Source: Nymphaea colorata
Lineage: Eukaryota; Streptophyta; Magnoliopsida; Nymphaeales; Nymphaeaceae
Length of the DNA stretch: 64,000 nucleotides
Assembly: GCF_008831285.2 (NCBI RefSeq)
Contig: NC_045140.1
Location: forward strand, 9,236,505 to 9,300,504
Direction of reading: 5' to 3'
Shown: positions 34,384 through 44,917 of the stretch, piece after piece
How positions within the stretch are numbered: position 1 is the first letter of the stretch
Layout of the letters: each line of letters opens with the position of its first letter
Made by a program: the position numbers and the translations under genes
The notes under the pieces: generated by a model
Told to the model about the DNA's origin: nothing
The model's database searches: none
What the model saw: only the letters and a program-made list of their open reading frames with translations

Positions 34384-35246
34384 GTATCATCTTGCTATAT
34401 TCTCAGAGTTTTGGAGGTGGTGAACTTTTGTGACAAATGATTTAAAGTATGGATGTGAGTTCTGGCAAGTGGGAGTAGCAAACCTACTCCTTGAATTCTT
34501 ATAATTATTTAGTGGTGAGTCCTGCTCCAGATCTGACGAACGACACTCTGCAAATAACATTGCAAGTTTGGCCTTGGGTGTCCTTAGCAGTTTTAGTGTC
34601 AGCTTTACTATAGACTTATCAAGTTCTTAAGGAGTTAATCTCTTTCTTGTTTTGACAGTGATCTCGGTAGTTTCCCCAAGTTTGCAGAACAAGGGTTTTA
34701 CTTCTTATTTGTTAAGTAGCTCTGTGCATGTAAATGTCTTTATTTCTAGATAGGGCATGATCTCTTATTTGTGGATTCTAATGATAGAATCATCACAAAC
34801 TCCAAAATCAAATGAACCATGTACTAGTATTTCCTTTTGCAGCAAAAAGAGATGAAGGTTTTACGTTTTTTTTTTTTTTTTTAGTCTTGCAACAGCCTCT
34901 CCCGCCTTCCCACTCTCTCTCTCTCTTTCTGTCTCTCTGTGGTGCTGAAAAGGAAAACTTCCTACATTAAGTTACTAAAGAAACATGAGTGATAACCTTT
35001 AGAAGATTTTTCCAAGTTGAGGTTTTTTGAGTTAATATTTATTGTTCTAATTTATTGTCTGCAAAAAATCGTACATGATACTTGGCCATTGTATTGTCCA
35101 GTCATATAAATATTCCTATTGTTGGCCTCCAAGCTTCTTTTGTTCGGTACCATGTCTTTTTTGCAAGCCACTTGTGGTGATGAGAGTAATATAAGAAAAA
35201 TCTTCGGGAGTTATGTAGTTCTCTGCCCATCATCATTGTCGAAGCC
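34384..35246 (+). other. CDKC intron sequence up to the retrotransposon junction
   Basis: AT-rich intron-like DNA with a CT microsatellite near 34910-34935. The junction to the gypsy-derived sequence lies somewhere around 35.2 kb; I see no clear LTR terminus there. Confidence 0.45.
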
Positions 35247-37316
35247 TTGACCCCTACTAAGGAAAGAGGAAATCATGTAAAGCCGCAACCACTTCCACGA
35301 AAAACGGGCAATGCTCAAACTTATAGGAGGATCTATTCAAATAAAGGTCTCCTTCCCAAGCCCGGACCTCTTCAAGGAGAAACGCAAACTATGACTACAC
35401 AGAATGACATTTCTACTTATAAGGTCATAGCCCATCCAAAAGAGACTAAACCAGGCGTTCAACCAAAGCCAGCAGAGGAAAAGGTTGAGAGGGAGGGCAC
35501 TACAAAGCCCAAAGTGGATGCTGAAGCAATGAGTCGAGTTCTATCAAAGGGGTGTGAAAGCAAAGACAATCTCGACACATTACCTCTTGGTAAGGCAGGG
35601 CATAATACCAAGGATGTTGAGTCAATCGCATCATGGACCACCCAGGAAATTTTGGATGAGATTGATCTCCTATGTCAGGATTTCGATCTAAGTGAGGAAC
35701 TCGCACCTAGTGTGATCCAGTTAGTATCACAAGAAGATCAGCTTAAGAATGAAATGCAGGGATCCAGCTCGACATCCATACCAGGCCAAAAACAGGATGA
35801 GTCGTGTCAAGCTCCACCCACGAGAGAAAAAGAAGAAGAACCTTGTGAGCTTGAACCCCTTGAGCACATACTTCCTAATGATACAGTAGAATTAATCAGA
35901 TACCGATTACAGGAAGAACTCATTCTAGATGGAAACGGGCCCCTCGACAATGAGAGCATAGGATCCAACTCCGGAGATGCCCCCATGGAAATGGAAGAAG
36001 TAGGGCATCCCACCAAGGACGAGAGTATGCAACCACCTCCTCTTCCTGCCCAAGATAACGTAGAATCTCAGGAGGGTGGTATGAACTTGAATCTCTCACA
36101 ATCTTCTTGTACCAAGACACGGATGAAGCTCCAACAATGGGCGACCCAAGTAATAGCAAGTGAAATTTCACGACACTCACAAGAGGGCCAAGTTTGTGGG
36201 TTGACCCGAACGAAATCTAAAGAGGTCGTCCATTACCAAAGGCAAAAGAAGAGCCCTAGCAAACCTGGACTCGGGCAAAGAACTAAGCCGCCCACTATCC
36301 AGGAATTGTTAGAGGAAGAAATTTTGGCCACATCAGATGGAATCCTCCCCGAGTCAGAAAGTGATGACATGAGCAGCTCAGAGAACCAGCTTGATAGTAC
36401 AGGCATCTACCCGAATATCAACCCAGAGAAAAACCACTACAACGAGGTAGATCGAGTAACCCTTAGTGCACATTCAGAAGATCGAGTAACCCTTAGTGCA
36501 CATTCAGAACCATGCAAAGTCGAAGGGTACTCACGGGCCGCCTTAGTCTCTCCACAAAGTCAGATACATCCTAAGGAGGGTGGCCATCACCCATTCAGCA
36601 AAACGACTCTGGGACACTACATTGACAAGCTTTACCCGGAGCGATGGAGAGCTTATCAATTTCCGGACTCTCCAAATTGCAGCCGAGAGTTGAGGAATCC
36701 TTTCAGCCCACTTGGAACATGCACGACAGAGTCACCCTTAGCCCAAGACTCTGAAGGAAGAAGCACAGTAAAGGCTCCTCGGGCTATAGCAAAGGATAAA
36801 GAACGAGCATTGAGCATAGTGGAGCAACAAGCTCCACGAACGGGCTGCAGGCTGTGGCAAGCCCACGATCGTGGCAAGGTCACCCCACAGTTTGAGGGCA
36901 CAGAAAAGAGCAAACAGCTGCAAGGGCAGCATAGTATATATATCGGGCACCTACCTCGTGACTATGGTTCAGGGCAATCGCGACTCAGCCGAATGGATCG
37001 ATGTAATGAAATGACTCGGGTGATTACCAAGGTTTACTCTAGAGGCCCGAGAAGGTGTTTTGTCTACTTGAGAAACTCCTTAAAGGTGCTACCTAGAGAC
37101 TATGGACCAAAGAGGAAACGGAAAGAAGAGAGTGGCTGCGAGCAGGTTCACCAAAAGAAATCTTCGTTAAGAGCTTGGGGACAAGCTCCATTTCAGGAGG
37201 GTGGATCTGATACGGGTCAACCTTCGACTTGGCCGAGAGCAGCCACTAATGAGGTTAAGAGCAGCCAAAGCGGGCGAAGCAAGGCTGCCCTTCATGTGGA
37301 ATCAGGCCCTTCATGA
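35247..37316 (+). CDS. Long ORF of unknown function upstream of gypsy LTR A
   Basis: An open frame of 689 codons; no ATG at the start (first codon TTG, first ATG about 35391), so it is probably truncated at the 5' end. I do not recognise the protein. It is hydrophilic, rich in E, S, P and Q, without membrane segments. Landmarks are DEIDLLCQDFDLSEELAP, ELIRYRLQEELILDG, TIQELLEEEIL, HYIDKLYPERWRAYQF and two LPRDYG motifs near the C-terminus. A 10-residue unit DRVTLSAHSE is tandemly repeated. The last 50 residues (AWGQAPFQEGGSDTG onward) read through a polypurine tract into an LTR; the same read-through ends the gypsy pol frame near 48800. So the ORF occupies the position of pol in an LTR element and is either an unknown element protein or captured host sequence. 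Confidence 0.55.
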   Translation: MTPTKERGNHVKPQPLPRKTGNAQTYRRIYSNKGLLPKPGPLQGETQTMTTQNDISTYKVIAHPKETKPGVQPKPAEEKVEREGTTKPKVDAEAMSRVLSKGCESKDNLDTLPLGKAGHNTKDVESIASWTTQEILDEIDLLCQDFDLSEELAPSVIQLVSQEDQLKNEMQGSSSTSIPGQKQDESCQAPPTREKEEEPCELEPLEHILPNDTVELIRYRLQEELILDGNGPLDNESIGSNSGDAPMEMEEVGHPTKDESMQPPPLPAQDNVESQEGGMNLNLSQSSCTKTRMKLQQWATQVIASEISRHSQEGQVCGLTRTKSKEVVHYQRQKKSPSKPGLGQRTKPPTIQELLEEEILATSDGILPESESDDMSSSENQLDSTGIYPNINPEKNHYNEVDRVTLSAHSEDRVTLSAHSEPCKVEGYSRAALVSPQSQIHPKEGGHHPFSKTTLGHYIDKLYPERWRAYQFPDSPNCSRELRNPFSPLGTCTTESPLAQDSEGRSTVKAPRAIAKDKERALSIVEQQAPRTGCRLWQAHDRGKVTPQFEGTEKSKQLQGQHSIYIGHLPRDYGSGQSRLSRMDRCNEMTRVITKVYSRGPRRCFVYLRNSLKVLPRDYGPKRKRKEESGCEQVHQKKSSLRAWGQAPFQEGGSDTGQPSTWPRAATNEVKSSQSGRSKAALHVESGPS
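36450..36509. repeat. Exact 30-bp tandem duplication inside the unknown ORF
   Basis: GATCGAGTAACCCTTAGTGC and the following 10 bases occur twice in direct succession, keeping the frame and giving two DRVTLSAHSE units. Confidence 0.9.
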
Positions 37317-40080
37317 CCGTGTTGACCCCAAATGGGTCAAGAGGGAGGAGTGGGAGGCGTAGTACAGCAGGTGCAGACCTTACAAACTGATCATGGTCAG
37401 CTTAGAATCGAAGCCGAGGGAGGAGCGGGAGGAGAGGCAACGACTCTAAGCAAGGCTCTTGAATACCAAGGCGGTGGGTTGAGTCCAAGTCCGGTCTAGT
37501 CCAGCCTAGGTCTTCGCTAAACCCAGTTACTTAGGGCCAAGGCCCACAACGTGCGGGCTAAGGGGAAGACGAGTTAGGGTCGAGACACTAAGTCTCGAGT
37601 TTGATTTCCTGCTTGCGTTCCTTTGCTTTAGAGTGCGCATTTGCTTTGGATTCAATTCCGTTTTGGATTCCGTTTTTGAGGGTTGGATCACATGTTTAGA
37701 TCCACTTTTGATTCCGAACTATAAATACATTGTACTCCTTTGTTTTGGTAAGCAATTTTGATGATTATTGAACAATTGGAATAGAATTTGAGTGATTAGT
37801 AGAATTAGCTTCTATCTCCTCTTCTCGAATTCTCTCTTCTTCTCCATGCCTTCTTCTGTCAACGGTAGATCAGTAGCTTAGGTAGAACAGCAGTCATTGC
37901 TGCAACACCTCGAGGTCAAGACCTTCAACCGGCGGCTTCTTCTTCTTCTTCTCCTTGGTTTCTTTGCTCTTCTCCTCCACTCGGCCAAAGGTTGATCGGC
38001 TTTGGGAGTCTCCAAGTGCACGGCGCAAAGTAGCTCTTCCTCCCGGTTTTTCCCCACTTCAATCCAAGGCGTCCATGGTGCAACCGAGCTTCTCCACCAG
38101 CAAGGTTAAGGGCCACGACTCCAGCAGGGCAGGTCTTCATTGATCTAGGCGACTAGAAAGAAGAAGACATCCATCCATCCTTTGAAATCAAGAGGTAAGC
38201 GTCCTTAACGAGGAAGAAAGGGGGTGCAACGACGTTGTTGCTCTTTGTCATTGGGTTCGGCTTAGGGAGGAGTTTGCTGGATTTCCAGCCAGTGATCTCT
38301 TCCTTTCCACGGTGGAAACCACTTTCAAAGTGTTCCTTACGAGTCACCTACTTTCTCCTTGATTAAATACGTCGATCTATTGATTTCTTACTCAAAATCA
38401 TCATTCGAACCGTGGGTTTCAAGTCAAATTCAGCCACGGTCCAGTTCTGTAAATCTCGCTAGAAAGTCAGAAGAAAGAAAAGAAAAAGGGCAAGAAAACA
38501 GAAAGAAAAAGAAAAGAAAAGAAAAGAAAAGAATCTGCCCAAGAAAGAATTAGAAAAATGGCAATCTAGCTAGCATTCTCAATTTTCCGGCGCACATTTG
38601 GGCGTCCGGCCACCGCTGCTTCAATTCCGGTTAACATTCTCGATTTTCGGGCGAACTCCAGCAGAGGACAGCCAGCCAAGACGAACCTATCTTGCTACAT
38701 TTGGCGGATTAGCGTTCTTGGTGAGAATTGGGAAAAACCGGCCAACATTTGGGGAAGAATTCTTACCGCCGGCAAGCTTGGGGAAACCCTAGCCGATCTT
38801 CACATTTGGTAAGTGATTTTTCTTGCTCATTCTTTACCCTTCATCTTGACACATGGCACGATCCTGTTGAGTTAGAAGGTAGCTTGAGAGAGAGAGAAGC
38901 CAGCTCGTCATTCCCCTCCACTCTCTTTTCCACATTTGGTGGATCACCCACCATTTGGTGAGAAGATCAAGGGGGAGATCGGGTAGCTAGGATTGATCTC
39001 CAATATTGTAGGATCTAGCTCTCCCTCCTCCAGCCAAGTGTCCTTTCTAGAAGCCTTTAGGAGTCTCTCCCCTCCAGCTCGCCCCTACACCTCATCACCC
39101 AAGTCCATCTCCCCACATTTGTTGCGCCACCTAGCTAGACACCTCACCACCTTTCCTATCCTCTCTCCTAACATCTAGGAGATAGCCTCTACATACCTGC
39201 CACCTATCCTTCACTTTAGCTAGGAACTTGCCCAGCCACACACCTCAGCAACCAACCAGCCACCTCACCTAGCCACCTCATCGAGATCCCTAGCCTCTCT
39301 CCTACTTACTTGGGAGACAGCCTTTCTAGAACGCCACCTCGCCTAGTATCTTGGAGCTCGATTCCTAGTAATATCTCCTCCATATTCTCTGCCCCCTTAC
39401 CCTCCACCGAGCCACCCTAGCCCACACTTGAGTTACCTCAAGTTACCGCCACCCATTTCCATTTCCCCTAAGTCTAGGTGCCTAAACCTACCCTAGCTAC
39501 TTTGTAGGAACCCACGAATTAGGCCCTTCCCTTCACCAGGTCAACCTAGGATTTGAACCTTAGGACCCACCTTGCCTAACCTTCCATTACCTCAGCTCAT
39601 TGGCCGAACCTAGCCCGGGCCCACCTGGTCCCACCTAGCCCGAGCTCACCCTGCCCAAGACCGGCACCTAGTTGGTTCCAACCCTAGTCCACAAGGAAGT
39701 CCGCCTAGTGCATCCTTGAGAGTCTTGGAACCGGCGGGTCTTGCCCCAGCTATCTCCGGCGTCCTCAGGCCGCCGCCGGCCACCTCTGCTACTTTTCCGG
39801 CGACCTTCCGGCGTGGATCCCAGCAGGTCACCAAGTCAGCCAGCAAGTGTATGGAGAGCTCCTAGGCGATTTCAGCAAGGAGAGTCCTCAATCGCGCGAC
39901 CCTTGGAGCGCTCTCATCCACCGACCGGCGTCTTCATCATTGGAGCCACAGCCCTACGCCGGCCTTTCCTCTTGTGTTGCTGTTAGCGCCCGAGTGTGGA
40001 ATCTCACCTCGTGGCTTGAGACTTGATTCGCCAAGCTAGCCTTGGCCGGTACCTTCTGACCTCCCTATAGATTCAGGGTG
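37208..40080 (+). repeat. LTR A, gypsy chromovirus-type, diverged copy
   Basis: It begins TGATACGGGTCAACC after a polypurine tract (AGGAGGGTGGATC), as LTRs C and D do. It follows them block by block: the AGAATTAGCTTCT segment (37801), the GCTGCAACACCTCGAGG segment (37899), GGCCACCGCTGCT, and the later TTTCCGGCGACC region near 39796. Similarity to B, C and D is clearly lower than among those three. The 3' end near 40080 is approximate because no PBS follows. Confidence 0.65.
37720..37727 (+). promoter_or_regulatory. Probable TATA box of LTR A
   Basis: TATAAATA lies at the position equivalent to TATATAAA in LTRs B, C and D, about 80 bases before the shared AGAATTAGCTTCT block. Confidence 0.5.
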
Positions 40081-41400
40081 GTAGTATTTGCTTTCGTATT
40101 TGCTTTCGGAAAGATGGGGGCTAAGAGGTCAAGCTAGATATTACTAAAGGAAGAAGCACGAGGTGGCGAGAGGGGAAGTCTCCATGTGAGAGGAGCTTGG
40201 GACGGTGGGGTAAAGGGAAAGGGAGATGCGAGCTAGGAGAGGTGTCCAAGGGATGACAAGTGGAGACTTGTGGGGCCTACAAGGGAAAAGGCTGGCGAGG
40301 TGGGTGAGGGAGCTTACTCGGTTCAGGTGGGTAATGATTAGGGTAGGTGAGGTGGAGAGGAGCTAAGGTAAGATACCAAAAATGGAGGAGACGTCAACAA
40401 AAATGGTAGAGGGATTATGCGAGGGAAAAGGGAAAGACGTGTGGGGCAGGCTGCTCAACAAGGGAGGAGGGACCAGCTGGTGAGGTGGCAGGAGGGGTAG
40501 GTTAGGATTGTGACACGTGGCGACACCAATGGCTAAGATGAGAAGCTGGACTCGGTTGACTAAAAACAAGGCAACGAAGTTGGAAAGGGGATTGCGGCAA
40601 GGGGGAATCTACCAGATTTGGTGGATTACGATGGGCTAAAGAATGATTCTCGGCTGGGACGAGATCAATCAAGGAGGATAGGTGGCTAGGTAATTCTGGG
40701 AGGCTAAGGGGATGGCTGACACGTGGTATAGGCAAGGGCTGAGATTAAACACAAAAGAGAAGGAATAGGACTTACCAAGTGAAGACCGGCGGCCAAGGAA
40801 GGTGCACACTAGCACCGACGGCTAGGGTGATTTACCCTAGTGCGCTCCTCCAAGGACTGGACCAGAATACCCTTAAGTTGAAATGGAACTTTTCCACGAT
40901 CAGGGGCAGATTAGTCCATGCCGGAATTAGCCAAAAGCTGGCCGGAATCAACAGAATGTTCACCGGATTTGCTGAATTCAGGCCGAGGCTAGAACATGCG
41001 ATTAATCGATTCCTCTTGATTGGGCGTCTTCTTTTTTGTATTTCTTTCTTTGTTTTGACGCCTGATGCACTTTGCAAGCCCTTTTTGCTTGCTGGAGTTG
41101 TGCATCCGTTTTGCTCAAAACGGAGGCAACCAAAGAGGCCCTTTGGTGAGGACGCTCGTGGGGAGCCTTCGCGCGTAGTGTGAGGGAAAGAACTCAAGAA
41201 AGCCAAGGAGTTCTTGAGACGCGTAAGCAAGAATTTGGTGCTGTTTTCAGCCATGGGTTGAGAGCTCAAACTCTCGGGTGTACACCGAGGGAGTGAAATC
41301 CACCTTTTAGCCGAATACAATATCAAATCCGAGCAACGTGTTGCTCACCAACTCTTCTTGTTTTCTCTACGTACTAACCAGTTTTTCTCGCTACCTTGAT
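40081..41400 (-). repeat. Diverged LTR-like block in opposite orientation
   Basis: Read on the minus strand, the segment shows the same architecture as the neighbouring LTRs: a CCCTAGCC..CGG stretch, a donor-like TTGGTAAGTCC (near 40765-40778), then a ...CACGTG.. and CCACCTxxCC-rich region. Similarity is partial and I could not define its ends. It is probably a related but different LTR inserted in reverse. Confidence 0.35.
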
Positions 41401-41909
41401 GTCATTTGCTGCTGCTACCAGGTCGCCCAAGTTGCTGCAGCCTTCCCGGGATGAAGACAGCCTCACAACCTTCTTTGTGCTTGAGAAGGAAGGCACCGTG
41501 CTTCAAGAGAATGCTCGTGGGGTATTCTTCGTGGTCCGTTGGAGACGCCGCGCGCCGGAGCTTGCTGCTATCCTTAGGCCGTGATCCTTAGATCGAGGGG
41601 AAGAGGAAGAGAAACTAAGGTAGGGGAGAGGAGACCTTCGGCTGGATAAGAGGGTAAAGGGATGCCGTCCTTCACCTAAGGGGCTGGATTGAAGAGGACG
41701 CCATGGAGGATGACGCTAGGGCTTGGAGATTCCTTGAGGACGAGTGGTGGAAGTAGAGGCTGCGCCATGGATGAGGAGGGACGCCAAGGAGAGAAGGGAG
41801 ACCACCGCGGGAGAGGGGTGAGCCAAAGAGAAAACGAGAGAGAGAAAGGGCATTCCGCCCAACAATTCCTTCAATTCAATTTCATTATTCCAAAAGCATT
41901 GTTCGTCCT
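41401..41909. other. Unassigned sequence before LTR B
   Basis: GC-rich DNA with short open frames and no recognisable domain. The last 50 bases are AT-rich and run directly into LTR B, whose first few bases appear altered or missing compared with C and D. Confidence 0.35.
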
Positions 41910-44717
41910 TACGGGCCACCCCTCAAATTGGCCACAAGCGGCCACGGATGTGGCCGAGAGCAGAGGACAAGAGGAGTCCAATCTTCGGTTTGCTAGGGCT
42001 GAGCATAGTCAAGTTGACCCGGGCCTGGGTCAAGAGGGAGGAGAGGGAGGTGTGCAGCACTTGGGTTCACCCAAGGTTGAAGCGTTGACTGAGCTTGGAG
42101 TTAGCACAGAGGGAGGTGTGGGAGGAAGTGCGATGGCTCTAGGCGAGGCTTTAAAAGATCAAGAAGGTGGGTCAAGTCCGTTTCCAGTTGAGTCCAGCCT
42201 TAGTCTTGGTCAAACCCGAGTCCCTTAGGGTCAGTCTAGGGCGAACCTAGGCAGGCTTGGTCCAAGTCGAACCCAAGCACGCGCGGGCTAGAGGAGGACC
42301 CGGTTTGAAGGTGAGACATTAGGTCTCAAGTATTTGTTTTTCGCTATTTGCTTTGGTATTTGTTTTTGCGCCTTGTGTAAGTGTGATTTGCTTTGAGTTT
42401 CAGACCCGGATCCAATGTTTAGATCCGTTCCATTTCAGCTACTATATAAACTTTGTAAGCAATTGATTTCGTATGCTATTGATTGATTTTGGAATGAAAT
42501 TGAGTAATTAGTAGAATTAGCTTCTCTCTCTTCTCCTCGAATTCTCTCTTCTCCTTAGGCGAAAGTTCTTCTTCTCCATGCCTTCTCTCTACGGTAGATC
42601 TGTAGCTTAGGTAGAAAGCAGCCATTGCTGCAACACCTCGAGGTCAAGACCTTCAACCCGCGGCTTCATCTTCTTCTCCTTGGTTTCTTTGCTCTTCTCC
42701 TCCACTCGGCCAAAGGTTGATCGGCTTTGGGAGTCTCCAAGTGCAAGGCGCAAGGTAGCTCTTCCTCCCGGTTTTTCCCCCGAGCTTCTCCACCAGCAAG
42801 GTTAAGGGCCACGACTCCAACAGGGCAGGTCTTCATTGATCTAGGCGACTAGAAAGAAGAAGACATCCATCCATCCTTCGAGATCAAGAGGTAAGCGTCC
42901 TTAACGAGGAAGAAAGGGGGTGCAACGACGTTGTTTCTCTTTGTCTTTGGGTTCGGAGGAGTTTGCTGGAATTCCAGCCAGTGATCTCTTCATTCCCACG
43001 GTGGAAACCAGTTGCAAAGGGTGTCTTACGAGTCACCAACTTTCCCCTTGATTAATCACGTAGATTTCTTGATTTCGTGCTTGAAACTAGCATTTGAACC
43101 GTGGAACTGAAGTTAAAATCAGCCACGGTCCAAGTCTGAAAATCTCGCTGGAAAGTTCAAAAAAAAGAGAAAGAAAAGGGCTTGAAAAAGAGAAAGAAAG
43201 AAAAGAAAAGAATAGAAGAATATCAGCCCAAGAATAACATTGGTACATCTTCCGGCGAACTCCGGCAGAGGACAGCAAGCCAAAACAGTCCCTTCTGGCT
43301 GTACTTGACGGACATCATCAGAGTTAGGCGATATTGGTGAGATTTGGGGAAATTCCGGTCGACATTTGGGGAAGAACTCCCACCGCCGGCCACCTTGAGA
43401 AACCCTAGCCGATTTCCATTTTTGGTAAGTGTTTCTTCTTGTTCAATTCCATCCCTTCATCTTGCCACGTGGCCTAATCCTGTTGAGTTAGAGAGCAGCT
43501 AGAGAGAGAGAGAAGCCAGCTCGTCAACCCCTCCACTTCCTTTTCCACATTTGGTGGATCGCCCACCATTTGGTGAGAAAATCAAGGGGGGGAGATTGAG
43601 TAGCTAGGATTTATCTCCAACAATTTAGGATCTAGCTCTTCCTCCTCCAGCCAAGTGTCCCTTCTAGCTCCCCTCCAGCTCGCCCCTCCACCTCACCAAC
43701 CAAATCCACCTCACCACATTTCTTGCTCCACCTAGCTAGACACCTCACCCAATCCCTAGCCTCTCTCCTAACATCTAGGAGATAGCCTCTACTCACCCGC
43801 CACCTAGGCTCATCCTCTAGATTCCAAATCTTAGTCACACCTAATCCATTTCACTCTTGACCTAGTCCACACGCCATTTCCATTTTCACCCAGCCTAGCC
43901 CTAAACCTACCCTAGCTACTTTGTAGGAACCTATCATTTCGCCCCTTCCCTTCACCGGTCAACTTAGGAGTTGGAACACCTGACCCCCTTTGCCCAACCT
44001 ACCATTGACCAAGTCCACTTCCTGTACCTAGCCCAGCTCGCCCAAGCCCACCTTGACCGAGCTCACTGTCGTTCAACCCGACCTAGGTCAAGTCGCACCT
44101 AGTCGATTCCTACCTTAGCCCACAAGGGAGACCGCTCTTGAGCACCCTTGGAGTCTAGGAATCGGCGGCTTGACTAGTTCATTCCCTGCTGCTTCCGGCC
44201 ACCTCCGGCGACCTCTGCTCCTTTTCCGGCCAGCATTCCGGCGGACATTCCAGCTGGTCCCGTCCACACAAGGCGCCGGCAATTGAAGCTCCTAGGCGAT
44301 CACCGACGAGCATCTCTTCAACCGGTTCCTTTCGTGGCGCGTCTACCACTCCGGCGTGCCTGTTTCAGCCATCTCCGGTCAGCTCCGGCCACCTCCGGTG
44401 ACTGCTGCTAATTTTCCGGCGACGTTTTCCGGCGAAGAACCAGTAGGTCCCCGCTCAATCCAGCAACCTCCCAAGGTGCTCCTAGGCGTTCCCGGCGAGT
44501 ACTTCTTCACTTCCGGCCAGCCGTTTGTCTTGGAGAGCGTTCGCATCTTCCGTGGTGTGTTGGTTAGTGTTAATTTGCTTCCGCATTTGTTTTAAGTTTT
44601 GCTTTGGGTCTTGAATCTTGTTTGTCTAGCGTGAGTCTTAGCTCCCTCTAGGGTGATCTTGGGGGTAGGCGAGGCCTTTGGCTTCGGAGTCGACCGGCCA
44701 CGGGCGAGACCCTACCA
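41910..44717 (+). repeat. LTR B (5' LTR of the gypsy element)
   Basis: It starts at ACGGGCCACCCC, lacking the TGA seen at the start of the others, and ends GAGACCCTACCA three bases before the PBS. Length is 2808 bp against 2928 for C. It contains the TATA box at 42443. Confidence 0.8.
42443..42450 (+). promoter_or_regulatory. Probable TATA box of LTR B
   Basis: TATATAAA in the context CAGCTAC-TATATAAA-CTTTGT, conserved in LTRs C and D. Confidence 0.6.
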
Positions 44718-44720
44718 ATT

Positions 44721-44732
44721 TGGTATCAGAGC
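44721..44732 (+). other. Primer binding site (initiator tRNA-Met type)
   Basis: TGGTATCAGAGC, the common plant retrotransposon PBS complementary to the 3' end of initiator tRNA-Met, three bases after the LTR B end. Confidence 0.9.
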
Positions 44733-44917
44733 CTCCTTGGAGTTAGAGCACGACTCGAGCATCTGTTTCAGTGTTGATTTCAAGTTCAGTTTCAGTTCTA
44801 GATCAGATTTACTGCTTTGATTTCTTGGAATTGCCTTGCTTAGTAGAAGTGGTTTGCATCAATTGTTAATATAGTTGCTTTTGCACTTGTATGGTTTGGG
44901 AACTTCGGCCTTCAACT

